This document shows, one piece after another, positions 1 through 9,950 of a stretch of 64,000 nt of DNA; position 1 is the stretch's first letter; each line of letters begins with the position of its first letter. The translations under genes and the position numbers were made by a program. The notes beneath the pieces were generated by a model. It did no database searches. It had not been told where the DNA came from and saw only the letters and a list, made by a program, of their open reading frames with translations. Origin of the DNA: Brevundimonas sp. SGAir0440 (GTDB lineage: Bacteria > Pseudomonadota > Alphaproteobacteria > Caulobacterales > Caulobacteraceae); assembly GCF_005484585.1 (NCBI RefSeq), contig NZ_CP039435.1, positions 2,294,001 through 2,358,000 on the forward strand. The letters are read 5' to 3'.

Positions 1-1374
1 AGCAAACACCCAGCGCGTTCCGAACACATAGGCCAGCTCGCTGGCGTGATAGGCGCCCAGGTCCAGACCGACGATCCGATCCGGCAAGACGAACGGCGCC
101 CCGCGATCGGCGAACTCATAGCCCCACACCGGCACATGCTGGGCCAAAAGGCGTCGCAAGGCCTGTGACGGACAGGCGAACCTCTGGTCCGTGAAGTTCG
201 CAGCGATGGCATAGGCGGGCCCGTCCTCACCCACCGGATAGCGCGCCAGCACTCGCTCGCCCTGATCGCCGTACATCCAGATCGTCTCCTTCTGATAGCG
301 ATCCATATCCTGCACCTCGTTGGCGAACAGCCGCCCCTCATCGAGGTTCGTCCCGACGAGGACGGGCACGCGCGTGAACCGCCCCTCGCGGATCGCGACC
401 GCCGGACTTTCCGGCACAGTGGCGTCGGTGTGCACCGGCCCCCATGATCCCGGCCCGTTGATGCCCGCTCTCAATGACGCCGCGCGCGACAGCCGCCAGG
501 CCGGCAGCGCCTTCAGGCACGCGATCTGATCCTCGCCCGTGCAGCCCAGCCTTTCGGCGAACATCGGCCCCGACTGGGCCGCGTCCTGCGCCCTGACCAG
601 GGACGACGGCTCCAGGCACCCGCCGCTCTGCATGATGACCCGTTGATACAGCCCCTCCGATTGCGGCGACGCCATCAGATAACAGGCCGTCCAGGCCCCC
701 GCGCTCTCGGCGAACAGGGTGACGTCGCCCGGATCGCCGCCGAAGGCTGCAATGTTCCGATGCACCCACTTCAGCGCCGCCTGCTGATCCATCAGGCCGA
801 AATTGCCGCCGAAGCCTTCGCCGGTCGCCTGAAACCCCGGATGCGCCAGCCAGCCCAGCGCGCCGAGCCGATAGTTCATAGTCACGACTACGCGACCCTG
901 CTCGCGCGCCAGTTTCGACGGGTCGTAGTTGGCGCCCGCCCCCACGGTGAAGGCGCCGCCGGGAATATAGACCATCACCGGCCGCGCCTCGGCCGCCTCC
1001 CCGCCCGGCGCATAGATGTTCAGATACAGACAGTCCTCTGACCCGACGACGATGCCGCCGCCGCCGCCCAGGATCGAACGACGCCCGATCGCCTGGGTGC
1101 AGTCCGCACCGATCCGCGTCGCATCCCGAACGCCCTGCCAGGCCTCGACCGGCTGCGGCGCACGCCAACGCAGATCGCCGACCGGCGGCGCCGCGAACGG
1201 CACGCCGAGGAACGCGCGCGTCCCCGCCCCCTCGACGCCGCGCACCGTCCCGGCTTCGGTCGTCGCCAATATCGGCTCGGCGTCCTTGGCGAACCGGACC
1301 TGATCGACCTTGCCGGGATGGGTGGCGCAGGCCGACAGGGCGACAAGACACGCAAGCAACGAGATCAGACGCAT
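1..1374 (-). CDS. Carboxylesterase type B family lipoprotein, C-terminus cut by window edge
   Basis: Type B carboxylesterase (para-nitrobenzyl esterase-like alpha/beta hydrolase) expected to hydrolyse esters at the cell envelope. Reading from ATG 1374 gives MRLISLLACLVALSACATH, a lipoprotein signal with lipobox LSAC. An N-terminal FLGVPFAAPPVGDLRW block, typical of the family, follows. An oxyanion-hole region GGAF and the nucleophile elbow FAESAGAW (Ser in E-S-A-G) are visible. About 458 codons are present and the frame is open to base 1, so the His/Asp end of the triad may lie outside. It is the next gene after tuf on the same strand but is separated from it by a strong terminator, so it is probably transcribed separately. 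The substrate is unknown. Confidence 0.85.
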   Translation of the reverse strand, partial: MRLISLLACLVALSACATHPGKVDQVRFAKDAEPILATTEAGTVRGVEGAGTRAFLGVPFAAPPVGDLRWRAPQPVEAWQGVRDATRIGADCTQAIGRRSILGGGGGIVVGSEDCLYLNIYAPGGEAAEARPVMVYIPGGAFTVGAGANYDPSKLAREQGRVVVTMNYRLGALGWLAHPGFQATGEGFGGNFGLMDQQAALKWVHRNIAAFGGDPGDVTLFAESAGAWTACYLMASPQSEGLYQRVIMQSGGCLEPSSLVRAQDAAQSGPMFAERLGCTGEDQIACLKALPAWRLSRAASLRAGINGPGSWGPVHTDATVPESPAVAIREGRFTRVPVLVGTNLDEGRLFANEVQDMDRYQKETIWMYGDQGERVLARYPVGEDGPAYAIAANFTDQRFACPSQALRRLLAQHVPVWGYEFADRGAPFVLPDRIVGLDLGAYHASELAYVFGTRWVFA

Positions 1375-1452
1375 CTTGAACCTTGGCTGTTGGGCAGACG
1401 GTCCTAACGCCTGAACGTCCGGCCCGTTGCGGGCGCCGATCGCCCAAACAGC

Positions 1453-1482
1453 AAAACGGCCCCCGGATGGCTCCGGGGGCCG
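1453..1482 (-). terminator. Rho-independent terminator of tuf
   Basis: A perfect 11-bp inverted repeat (1457-1467 with 1472-1482) has a 4-base loop. On the minus strand it is followed by TTTT (1453-1456). It lies about 75 bases after the tuf stop codon and ends the tRNA-Tyr/tRNA-Gly/tuf transcript before the esterase gene. Confidence 0.85.
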
Positions 1483-1555
1483 CTCTGTTACGCGACTTTG
1501 TATCCAACCGGCCTCAAGCAGCGCGTGAGCGCGTCAGGCCGAAAGGGATGTCGGC

Positions 1556-2746
<1,191 letters not shown>

Positions 2747-2810
2747 GGCCAAACTCCTGATGGCCCGGGTCCGTCAGCGGAGGGGCGCGATGCTGATCTT
2801 TTCAAAAACC

Positions 2811-2884
2811 TGGAGCGGGTAGACGGGATCGAACCGACATCCTCAGCTTGGAAGGCTGCTGCACTACCATTGTGCTATACCCGC
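2811..2884 (-). tRNA. tRNA-Gly (anticodon TCC)
   Basis: A 74-base cloverleaf on the minus strand. The acceptor arm GCGGGTA pairs with the 3' TACCCGC. The D arm contains TGGTAG, the anticodon loop reads CTTCCAA (anticodon TCC), and the T arm contains GGTTCGATCC. The CCA end is encoded (2811-2813). It lies between tRNA-Tyr and tuf and is probably processed from the tuf transcript. Confidence 0.95.
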
Positions 2885-2965
2885 GCGGAGACTGCGGAAG
2901 TTCTTTCGGAACGCCGCAGCCGGTTCCTCTCCGTCGTCCTGATCCGTCGTATCCGTCAAGGCGCG

Positions 2966-3049
2966 TGGTGGGGGAAGAAGGACTCGAACCTTCGAAGCTT
3001 ACGCAGGGGATTTACAGTCCCCCCCCTTTGCCGCTCGGGACATTCCCCC
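2966..3049 (-). tRNA. tRNA-Tyr (anticodon GTA)
   Basis: An 84-base class II tRNA on the minus strand. The acceptor GGGGGAA pairs with TTCCCCC, the anticodon loop has CTGTAAA (anticodon GTA), a long variable arm follows, and the T arm is GGTTCGAGTCC. The encoded CCA is at 2966-2968. It is the first gene of the tRNA-Tyr/tRNA-Gly/tuf unit. Confidence 0.95.
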
Positions 3050-3198
3050 AGCGCGCCTTGTCGAACCGTCGGACCCCTCGTTTCCGCCCATAAAGAAGCG
3101 GGACGAAACAAAAGCCTTCGGCTTGTCGCCTCCTCTAGGATAGAGGGGGCGCCCAGACCCGAAAGCCCTTGGGGCTCCAAATCGGAGGGCGTCTTATA

Positions 3199-4083
3199 GT
3201 GTCGTCGAAATCAGAACGCAACGACCGTAAAAGCGGTAAAAAATCGGTCCTCGGAAACCGTCCCGACGGCCCCCGCGACAAGGGTCAAAAGCCCGCTGCG
3301 CAAGGGTTTGGCCGGCGCGAGGAAACCCCTCGTCAGCCCCGTTCGCCCGATCGGAGCAAGTCGGACGCCGATAATTTTCTGTGGGGGCGCCACCCGGTTC
3401 TGGCCGCTCTGGCGAATCCCGCCCGTCGCGGCATGGGTCGTCTGCTGGCCACGGCCGAGCGCGCCGCCGAAATCGAGAACACTGCTCTCGCAAACGGCCA
3501 CAAGATCGAGGTGGTCGAAATCCAGGCCCTGACCCGGATGCTGCCCCCCGGCGCCGTGCATCAGGGACTGGCCTTCAAGGTCCAGCCGCTGGAAGGCGTG
3601 TCGCTGGACGAGCTGGCCGAGCCGGCTGAGGGCGTCATCGTCATGCTGGATCAGCTGACCGACCCTCAGAACGTCGGCGCCATCTTCCGATCGGCCCTGG
3701 CGTTCGGCGCGCGGGGAATCATCGTTCAGGACCGTCACGCTCCGGCCCTCGCCGGCGCCCTGGCCAAGGCGGCCGTCGGCGCCACCGAACGCCTGCCCCA
3801 TGCGCGCGTCACGAATCTGTCCCGTGCGCTGGAGCGGCTGGCTGATCTGGGCTGGCGCGCCGTCGGCCTGGATGGAACGGGCGAACAGACGCTGGAAGAG
3901 GCGCTGGATCATCAGCCGACCGTTCTGGTCATGGGGTCCGAAGGCGACGGCATCCGTCGCCTGGTCGCCGAACATTGCGACGTCCTGGCCAAAATCCCCA
4001 TGCCGGGCGGATTCGAGAGCCTGAACGTGTCCAATGCGGCGGCGATCGCGCTTTATGAGGCGGCGCGCGCGCAACGCGGCTGA
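3199..4083 (+). CDS. rlmB: 23S rRNA (guanosine-2'-O-)-methyltransferase RlmB, SpoU/TrmH family
   Basis: SPOUT-class methyltransferase, predicted to 2'-O-methylate a guanosine of 23S rRNA (G2251 in E. coli) using SAM. A basic, low-complexity tail of about 50 residues comes first. The substrate-binding domain starts at NFLWGRHPVLAAL, and the trefoil-knot SPOUT domain has LDQLTDPQNVGAIFRSA, MGSEGDGIRRL and the C-terminal FESLNVSNAAAIALYE. I chose GTG at 3199 because GGAGG precedes it by 10 bases; an earlier in-frame TTG (3169) has no ribosome site. The gene is divergent from the tRNA/tuf unit. Its N-terminal extension is longer than in E. coli RlmB (about 243 residues against 294 here). Confidence 0.9.
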   Translation: MSSKSERNDRKSGKKSVLGNRPDGPRDKGQKPAAQGFGRREETPRQPRSPDRSKSDADNFLWGRHPVLAALANPARRGMGRLLATAERAAEIENTALANGHKIEVVEIQALTRMLPPGAVHQGLAFKVQPLEGVSLDELAEPAEGVIVMLDQLTDPQNVGAIFRSALAFGARGIIVQDRHAPALAGALAKAAVGATERLPHARVTNLSRALERLADLGWRAVGLDGTGEQTLEEALDHQPTVLVMGSEGDGIRRLVAEHCDVLAKIPMPGGFESLNVSNAAAIALYEAARAQRG

Positions 4084-4114
4084 CAGAAGGCCGCCCCGAG
4101 GCTAAGGAGCGGAA

Positions 4115-4921
4115 ATGGAATTCCTCTCGTCTCCCGAACTCGCCAGCCAGGCCACAGCCCTCGGCCAGGTCCTGCTGATGGATCTGGTCCTGGCCGGCGA
4201 CAACGCCGTCGCCGTGGGCCTGGCCGCCGCCGCCCTGCCCCAGGACCAGCGCAAGAAGGCCATTCTGATCGGCCTGGCCGCCGCCGTCGTCATGCGAATC
4301 GGCTTTGCGCTGATCACCGTGCAGCTTCTGGCCCTGGTCGGCCTGCTGCTGGCCGGCGGCCTGCTGCTGCTTTGGGTGTGCTGGAAGATGTGGCGCGAAC
4401 TGCGCGAGCAGGCGACCCACGACCAGGCCGAGGCCGAGAAGGAACTCGAACTGGCCATGAGCATCGAGCACGGCTCTGGTCCGTCGCCCGAGGAACTGGG
4501 CATCAAGCGCAAGAGCTTCGGCGCCGCCCTGATTCAGATCATGGTCGCCGACATCACCATGTCGCTGGACAATGTGCTGGCCGTCGCCGGCGCCGCGCAC
4601 GAACACCCCTGGATCATGGTCTTCGGTCTGATGCTGTCGATCGCCCTGATGGGCGTCGCCGCCACCTATATCGCCAAGCTGCTGCACCGCTTCAGCTGGA
4701 TCGGCTATATCGGTCTCGTCGTCGTGCTCTATGTCGCCCTGCATATGATCTGGGACGGCGCCCGTCAGGTGGTGGTCCGCACCGGCCATATGGACGAGTT
4801 CAACGCCTCGGCCCCGGCCATCCTTGAGATCGGTCCCGAGGAAGCGGCCAAACACCTGGGCCAGAAGCGCACCGAGGACAGCCCGACGCCGGCGCCCGCC
4901 GAACCGACGGTCGCGCCATGA
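4115..4921 (+). CDS. TerC family integral membrane protein
   Basis: A 268-residue inner-membrane protein of the TerC family, which is linked to metal (manganese) export or tellurite resistance in other bacteria. Both family signatures with acidic membrane residues are present: DLVLAGDNAVAVG near residue 20 and DITMSLDNVLAVAG near residue 150. About seven hydrophobic segments are visible, with a charged cytoplasmic loop around residues 95-130. AAGGAG lies five bases before the ATG. The stop overlaps the start of the rhodanese gene by four bases (ATGA), so the two are translationally coupled. The transported ion cannot be read from the sequence. Confidence 0.9.
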   Translation: MEFLSSPELASQATALGQVLLMDLVLAGDNAVAVGLAAAALPQDQRKKAILIGLAAAVVMRIGFALITVQLLALVGLLLAGGLLLLWVCWKMWRELREQATHDQAEAEKELELAMSIEHGSGPSPEELGIKRKSFGAALIQIMVADITMSLDNVLAVAGAAHEHPWIMVFGLMLSIALMGVAATYIAKLLHRFSWIGYIGLVVVLYVALHMIWDGARQVVVRTGHMDEFNASAPAILEIGPEEAAKHLGQKRTEDSPTPAPAEPTVAP

Positions 4922-5256
4922 CCGTCGCCACCGTCACCGTCGAAGAGGCCTCCGCCTGGCTGCAGGCCGGCGAAGCGGTGCTGATCGATGTGCGCGAGCC
5001 GGACGAGTTCGCCGCCGCCCGCATCGACGGCGCGATCCTGGCCCCGCTCAGCCAGATGCCCGCCGCCTGGGAGGCGCTGGACCTTCCGGCCGACAAGAAG
5101 ATCATCGTCCAATGCCTGAAGGGCGGCCGCAGCCATCAGGTCTGCGCCTTCGTCGGCCCGACGGGCCCTGAGGGCCAGCCGCTGTTCAACCTGACCGGCG
5201 GCATCCAGGCTTGGAACGCGGCGGGGCTTCCCGTCGTGTTCGCCGAACAGGACTGA
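4918..5256 (+). CDS. Rhodanese-like domain protein
   Basis: A single-domain rhodanese of 112 residues, a candidate sulfurtransferase. The active-site loop CLKGGRS carries the cysteine and the conserved Cys-X4-Arg spacing. The N-terminal LIDVREPDEF and C-terminal LTGGIQAWNAAGLPV motifs are typical. There is no signal peptide, so it is cytoplasmic. The start overlaps the terC stop by four bases. Its stop abuts the stop codon of the convergent oxygenase gene with no base between. Single-domain rhodaneses pass persulfide sulfur to varied acceptors; the partner here is unknown. Confidence 0.9.
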   Translation: MTVATVTVEEASAWLQAGEAVLIDVREPDEFAAARIDGAILAPLSQMPAAWEALDLPADKKIIVQCLKGGRSHQVCAFVGPTGPEGQPLFNLTGGIQAWNAAGLPVVFAEQD

Positions 5257-5970
5257 TCAGCGACCGCGCAGCCAGCCGGTGACCGAAATCCGGTCCGCCG
5301 CCGCCGACAGTGCGACCTGCGTCACCGAATGGGGCGTCGGCACCTTCAGCAGATTCAGGGTGTTGAAGCGCGGCGTAAAGGCCTCCGCCACATTGCCGTC
5401 GGCGCCATGGAAGGCCAGCAGACCGCCCCACTCGATCCGCCAGGCCGGGGTCAGGTTCAGCACATAGGCGAAGAAGCGATTCTTGCCCTCGGCGTGATCG
5501 TCATGCTCGGTCAGGAAATGACCGGCGCGATAGCGGGTCAGTTGCGCATCGGCCAAGGCGAGCCGCGACTCGCCCGTCACGTCCCGCATCAGGCCCAGGA
5601 AGGCCTCGCCGTTCAGGAAGGCCAACAGATCGGCCCATATCGGCGCCGCCTGCCCCGCCTGGACCAGATCGTAGATCGGGTGATTGTCGTACAGATATTG
5701 GAAGTCGGTCTGGGCCGAGACCTGCACCGCCTGACCCAAGGCCTGTTTCTGATCCGGCGTCAGAGAAGCCAGCCAGGCGGCGGGCAGATCGACATGGCCC
5801 GTCCCGCGTCGCGTGACGACATTGTAGTCGACGCGCGTCGCCGCGTCGTAGAGCGCCTGCGCGTCCGCAGGGGCCAGGACGCCGTCGATCTGCGTCCGCC
5901 CCGTGCGCGCCAACCGTTCGCGAATGGCGGCGCGCGCTGCCTCGGTTAGGGGCGTCAGGGTCGGCGTCAT
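5257..5970 (-). CDS. 2OG-Fe(II) oxygenase, prolyl 4-hydroxylase-like
   Basis: A soluble 237-residue enzyme of the 2-oxoglutarate/Fe(II) dioxygenase superfamily. The double-stranded beta-helix core holds the iron ligands: H and D of EHDDHAEGK, and the distal His of PTPHSVTQV. The Arg of DRISVTGW would bind 2-oxoglutarate. WRIEWGGLLAFHGADG and FNTLNLLKV resemble the Ofd1/Tpa1/SM-20 type of prolyl hydroxylases. Start: ATG 5970 with AGGGG seven bases upstream. It follows metG by 18 bases and is probably co-transcribed with it. The substrate is not evident. A ribosomal protein or translation factor is a reasonable inference from family and neighbours. Confidence 0.8.
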   Translation of the reverse strand: MTPTLTPLTEAARAAIRERLARTGRTQIDGVLAPADAQALYDAATRVDYNVVTRRGTGHVDLPAAWLASLTPDQKQALGQAVQVSAQTDFQYLYDNHPIYDLVQAGQAAPIWADLLAFLNGEAFLGLMRDVTGESRLALADAQLTRYRAGHFLTEHDDHAEGKNRFFAYVLNLTPAWRIEWGGLLAFHGADGNVAEAFTPRFNTLNLLKVPTPHSVTQVALSAAADRISVTGWLRGR

Positions 5971-5988
5971 CGCTTATCCCCTTTCAGA

Positions 5989-7692
5989 TCAGGCGTCCGC
6001 GCCGCCGAAGCGTTCGGACCATTCGGCGACCTGGGCGTCCTCGATCTTGGCGAAAAGCACGCCCTGAGCTTCCACCTTGCCGCCCACAGGCAGACGGTTC
6101 AGCAGATCCTCGTCGGCGGCAGGCCAGCTCAGGTCCTCCACCCCAACCGAGGCCGCGATCTTGGGCGCGGTGAAGGGCAGGATCGGCGCGGCCAGACGCG
6201 CGAACAGAGCCACCAGATTCAGCCCCGTGCGCACCCCCACCGCCGCGCGGTCGCGATCGGTCTTCAGCGCCGTCCAGGGCGCCGCGACCTGCAGATACTC
6301 GTTGCCCAGCACCCAAGCGGCGCGGATGGCGACGGCGGCCTTTCTGAACTCCATCGCCTCCAGCTGTTCGGTCGCCTCGGCGACGGCGGCCTTGATGTCG
6401 GCCTCCAGCTGGATTTCGACCGGTCCGGCCTCGCCGCCCTCCGGCACGACGCCGTCGAACTTGGATTCGGCAAACTTGACGATGCGGTTGACGAAGTTCC
6501 CCAGCACATCTGCCAGGTCCTTGTTGGTCGAGGCCTGGAAGTCCTCCCAGGTGAAGGCCGAATCCGCGTGCTCCGGCCCGTAGGCCGTCAGGCGCCAGCG
6601 CCAGTAATCGGCCGGCAGAAGCTCTAGCGCCTGATCCATGAAGACCCCGCGCTTCTGGCTGGTGGAGAACTTGCCCCCGTACCAGTTCAGCCAGTTGAAG
6701 GCCTTCAGCTGGTCCACCGTCTTCCACGGCTCGCCCGAGCCGATGATGGTCGCGGGGAAGCTGACGGTGTGGAAGGCGACGTTGTCCTTGCCCATGAACT
6801 GGACATAGCGAACGTCCTCAGCCCCCTCGTCCAGACGCCACCAGTCACGCCATGACCCGCCCGTCGCCTCGGCCCATTCCTCGGTCGCGGCGATGTATTC
6901 GATGGGGGCGTCGAACCAGACGTAGAAGACCTTGTCCTCCATGCCCGGGCGCGGGAAGCCATCCTTGGTCACCGGCACGCCCCAGGCCAGGTCGCGGGTG
7001 ATGCCCCGGTCGATCAGCCCCTCGTCCAGATGTTTGTAGGCGATGGACTTGGCCAGCTGTTGCCAGCCGGTCTTGCCGTCGACCCAGGCGCGGATCTCCG
7101 GCTCGATCTTGGTCTGGAGCAGATAGAGGTGACGCGTGTCGCGCACCTCCAGGTTCTTGGAGCCCGACACCGACGAATAGGGATCGATCAGGTCGGTCGG
7201 GTCCAGCAGGCGTCCGCAGTTGTCGCACTGATCGCCGCGCGCGCCGACATGGCCGCAGTGGGGGCAGGTTCCCTCGACATAGCGGTCGGGCAGGAAGCGG
7301 GCGTCGTCGATCGAATAGATCATCCGATCCACCCGCTCCTCGATCAGGCCGTTCTTCTCCAGCGCCTCGGCGAAATGCTGGGTCAACCGATGGTTCTGCG
7401 GGTTAGACGACCGGCCAAACCAGTCGTAGCTGAGGCCGAAGGCCTGGCCCGCGGCCTTCTGGATTTCGTGCTGCTCGTCGCAATAGGTGCGCACATCCTG
7501 GCCGGCGGCGGCGGCGGCCAGCTCGGCCGGGGTGCCGTGCTCGTCGGTGGCGCAGATATAGAGGACCTCATGCCCCTGCGCCCGCTTGAACCGCGCCCAG
7601 ACGTCGGCCGGCAACATCGAGCCCGCCAGATTCCCAAGGTGCTTGATGCCGTTGATGTAGGGCAGCGCCGAGGTGATGAGGATACGGGCCAT
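5989..7692 (-). CDS. metG: Methionyl-tRNA synthetase
   Basis: Class I synthetase charging tRNA-Met. The HIGH-equivalent motif is seen in [12 protein letters not shown] near the N-terminus. A zinc knuckle CPHC...CDNC lies in the connective peptide, and the KMSKS-equivalent is [10 protein letters not shown] (the FSTS variant). An anticodon-binding helical domain follows. At 567 residues it lacks the C-terminal tRNA-binding/dimerisation domain found in the E. coli enzyme. It sits between a MATE transporter gene upstream and the 2OG oxygenase gene 18 bases downstream, all on the minus strand. Confidence 0.96.
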   Translation of the reverse strand: MARILITSALPYINGIKHLGNLAGSMLPADVWARFKRAQGHEVLYICATDEHGTPAELAAAAAGQDVRTYCDEQHEIQKAAGQAFGLSYDWFGRSSNPQNHRLTQHFAEALEKNGLIEERVDRMIYSIDDARFLPDRYVEGTCPHCGHVGARGDQCDNCGRLLDPTDLIDPYSSVSGSKNLEVRDTRHLYLLQTKIEPEIRAWVDGKTGWQQLAKSIAYKHLDEGLIDRGITRDLAWGVPVTKDGFPRPGMEDKVFYVWFDAPIEYIAATEEWAEATGGSWRDWWRLDEGAEDVRYVQFMGKDNVAFHTVSFPATIIGSGEPWKTVDQLKAFNWLNWYGGKFSTSQKRGVFMDQALELLPADYWRWRLTAYGPEHADSAFTWEDFQASTNKDLADVLGNFVNRIVKFAESKFDGVVPEGGEAGPVEIQLEADIKAAVAEATEQLEAMEFRKAAVAIRAAWVLGNEYLQVAAPWTALKTDRDRAAVGVRTGLNLVALFARLAAPILPFTAPKIAASVGVEDLSWPAADEDLLNRLPVGGKVEAQGVLFAKIEDAQVAEWSERFGGADA

Positions 7693-7746
7693 GATCGTCC
7701 AGGTGTTCGGGGAAGCGCAGGGATATAGAGCGGCGGCGCGGTTTCC

Positions 7747-9093
7747 TCAAACGCCTTGCGGCAGACGGCGCGCAATACGGATGAAACGCCCGGTCAGCAG
7801 GGTCGAGGACGCCAGGCTGGCGATCACCACCGCCCAGACCAGGCCGTTGACGCCCATCTGGTGCGCCAGCACCCAGCCCAGCGGCATCATCACCGCGCCG
7901 TAGGCGGCGAAATGCATGATGGTGGGCCACCAGACGTCGCCCGCCGCGCGGTTGGCCTGGGCCGCCACGACCTGGATGCCGTCCGCAACGAAGAACAGCG
8001 TCGCCAGCACCAGGGCCGGCGCCGCGATGGCCAGCAGGGCCGGATCGCGATTATAGGCGCCGACGATCAGATGGGCGCTGGGCCAGACCAGCAAGGCGAC
8101 CACCAATGTCAGGGCCGTCACGACGCCCAGCCCCACTAGCCCGGCGCGCATCAGCCCTCGACCATCGCCGGCGCCATAGCTGCGGCCCACCAGCACCGCC
8201 GTCGCCGACGACAGACCCATGGGCAGCATGAAGACGATCGCCGAGACGTTCAGCACTACCGCCCAAGCCGCCGTCTCGGCCGTGCCGATCTGGCCGGCGA
8301 AGAAGGTGAAGCCCGAGAAGGCCCCGACCTCGATGAAGTAGGAGGCCCCGGCGCCCAGGCCGACCTTGACCTGCTCGCGCGCAGCCTCGGGATCGCGCTC
8401 GGGCTTGTCGAAGATGCCCAGCGCTCGCGCCTCGGGCAGACGCAGGATGTAGATCACCAGAAAGATCGCCAGCGCCGCCCGCGCCCCGAACGTCGCCCAG
8501 GCCGAGGCGAAGGCGCCGTCGAAGCCGAAACCCAGCAGGTCCGGCACCAGCACGATGTTCAGCACCAGATTGACCCCGTTCGCCACCCACATGGCGACCA
8601 TGCCGGGCTTGGGCCGGCCCAGAGCCTCCAGGAAGAACTGGCCCGTCACCGAGATCAGATAGAAGGGCATGGACAACGCAAAGACGATCAGCGCCGGCCC
8701 GGCGCCCTCCGCCAGACCATCCTCCAGCCCCAGCTTACCCAGCCCCCACGGGCCGATGGCGATCAGTGCGATCATCGACACCACCCCGATCTGCAACGAA
8801 TAGGTCAGGCCGCGACGCAGCACCGAGCCGACCGCGTGCCGACGCCCCTCCCCCAGCATCCGCGCCGTCATCACCTGCACGCCCAGCATCAGCCCGACCG
8901 CCGTCGTCACAACGATGGACGTCGGCGCCCAGGCCAACGAATGGAACGCCAGTTCCCGGCTGGAATAGTTGCCCACCACGATGGCGTCGGTCAGCCCCAT
9001 GGTCATGATGCCGATACGCGCCAGGATCACCGGCCATGCCAGGTTCAGCAGGTCGTGGAAGGCGGTACGGGTCTGGGAGCTGAGCGCGATCAT
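7747..9093 (-). CDS. MATE family efflux transporter
   Basis: A polytopic inner-membrane protein of about 448 residues with roughly twelve hydrophobic segments in two similar halves, as in multidrug and toxin extrusion (NorM-like) antiporters. The N-terminal region LLNLAWPVILARIGIMTMGLTDAIVVG is typical of MatE domains. I chose ATG 9093; no clear Shine-Dalgarno sequence precedes it, and a longer TTG start at 9138 also lacks one. It lies 63 bases after the DUF1489 gene and 54 bases before metG on the same strand. The substrate and coupling ion are unknown. Confidence 0.88.
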   Translation of the reverse strand: MIALSSQTRTAFHDLLNLAWPVILARIGIMTMGLTDAIVVGNYSSRELAFHSLAWAPTSIVVTTAVGLMLGVQVMTARMLGEGRRHAVGSVLRRGLTYSLQIGVVSMIALIAIGPWGLGKLGLEDGLAEGAGPALIVFALSMPFYLISVTGQFFLEALGRPKPGMVAMWVANGVNLVLNIVLVPDLLGFGFDGAFASAWATFGARAALAIFLVIYILRLPEARALGIFDKPERDPEAAREQVKVGLGAGASYFIEVGAFSGFTFFAGQIGTAETAAWAVVLNVSAIVFMLPMGLSSATAVLVGRSYGAGDGRGLMRAGLVGLGVVTALTLVVALLVWPSAHLIVGAYNRDPALLAIAAPALVLATLFFVADGIQVVAAQANRAAGDVWWPTIMHFAAYGAVMMPLGWVLAHQMGVNGLVWAVVIASLASSTLLTGRFIRIARRLPQGV

Positions 9094-9156
9094 CGGACGC
9101 GGCACAGGCCACGCCGACCCGCCGGGGTCAACTCCCAAAAACTTTGAGGGATTGGC

Positions 9157-9555
9157 CTACCAGGCGCCCAGTTCGCGAAGCTGACGCACCAGTTCCTCCG
9201 GGGCCTCGCCGACGTCGAAGTCGGTCAGATCGACCGGCGCATCCTTGGGCTCGAAATATCGCCAGCCTTGGAAGGGTCGCCGGGCCATGGGCGCGGTACG
9301 GATGACCTTGGGTTCGAGCGTGATCTCGCATCGGCTCTGCTTGCCCTCGCCCAAAGTGGCGATGTCCAGCACCGGTTGGCGACAGACGATCGTCCCCTTC
9401 ACCACCCAGTAGAGCGAGCCGCCGTCCTCGATCTCGGTCGCCCGTTTCGGCGTCATGCGTGTGTGGACGACGAGCGGTCCGCCCCGGGCGGCGCGGGCCT
9501 CCAGCCATTCGACGTCCGGCACCCCGACGCCCAGCTTGATCATGTGAAGCGGCAT
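9157..9555 (-). CDS. DUF1489 family protein
   Basis: A small protein of 132 residues that matches the alphaproteobacterial DUF1489 family: N-terminal MPLHMIKLGVGVPDVEWLE, central SLYWVVKGTIVCRQP and C-terminal FQGWRYFEPKDAP. The family's function is unknown. The start could be ATG 9555 (the usual family start) or GTG 9564, which has AAGGGG about six bases upstream. It is the first gene of the minus-strand run leading to the MATE transporter, metG and the oxygenase. Confidence 0.8.
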   Translation of the reverse strand: MPLHMIKLGVGVPDVEWLEARAARGGPLVVHTRMTPKRATEIEDGGSLYWVVKGTIVCRQPVLDIATLGEGKQSRCEITLEPKVIRTAPMARRPFQGWRYFEPKDAPVDLTDFDVGEAPEELVRQLRELGAW

Positions 9556-9659
9556 GGCGCCCACGTAGTGCCCCTTGGCCGCATTGGCCAGATTCTTAAT
9601 CTTAGGCCCCTAACCATTCTCCGGCGCAGTTCACTTCGCCTAGCGCGCTTAGGACCAGT

Positions 9660-9950
9660 ATGTACGGATTGATTACCCGCCTGACGGCCCATGCCGGCCG
9701 CCGCGACGAACTGGGCCTTTGCCTGCTGGACCCCAATGTGAAGCGACCAGGCTGCCACAGCTATGTGCTGGCGCAAGATCCGAAAGACGCCGACGCCCTG
9801 TGGGTGACCGAGGTGTGGATGAGCAAGGCGACGCATGACGCCTGGTCGGCCAGCATGCGCGAGACAGGCGTCATGCGACCCGCCTTGGCTCTGATCGCCA
9901 CCTTTGGCGACACCATCTTCACCCGCCCTATCGGCGGCGTGGGACTTTAG
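9660..9950 (+). CDS. Antibiotic biosynthesis monooxygenase (ABM) domain protein
   Basis: A 96-residue ferredoxin-like fold protein of the ABM/quinol monooxygenase type. MYGLITRLTAHAGRRDEL forms the first strand and helix, and the central VTEVWMSKATHDAWSAS is the typical W-x-S/D-x2-A-H stretch. Members act as cofactor-free monooxygenases or as heme or aldehyde scavenging proteins, but many have unknown roles. AGGA lies a few bases before the ATG. The stop overlaps the stop codon of the convergent mccA gene. Confidence 0.82.
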   Translation: MYGLITRLTAHAGRRDELGLCLLDPNVKRPGCHSYVLAQDPKDADALWVTEVWMSKATHDAWSASMRETGVMRPALALIATFGDTIFTRPIGGVGL

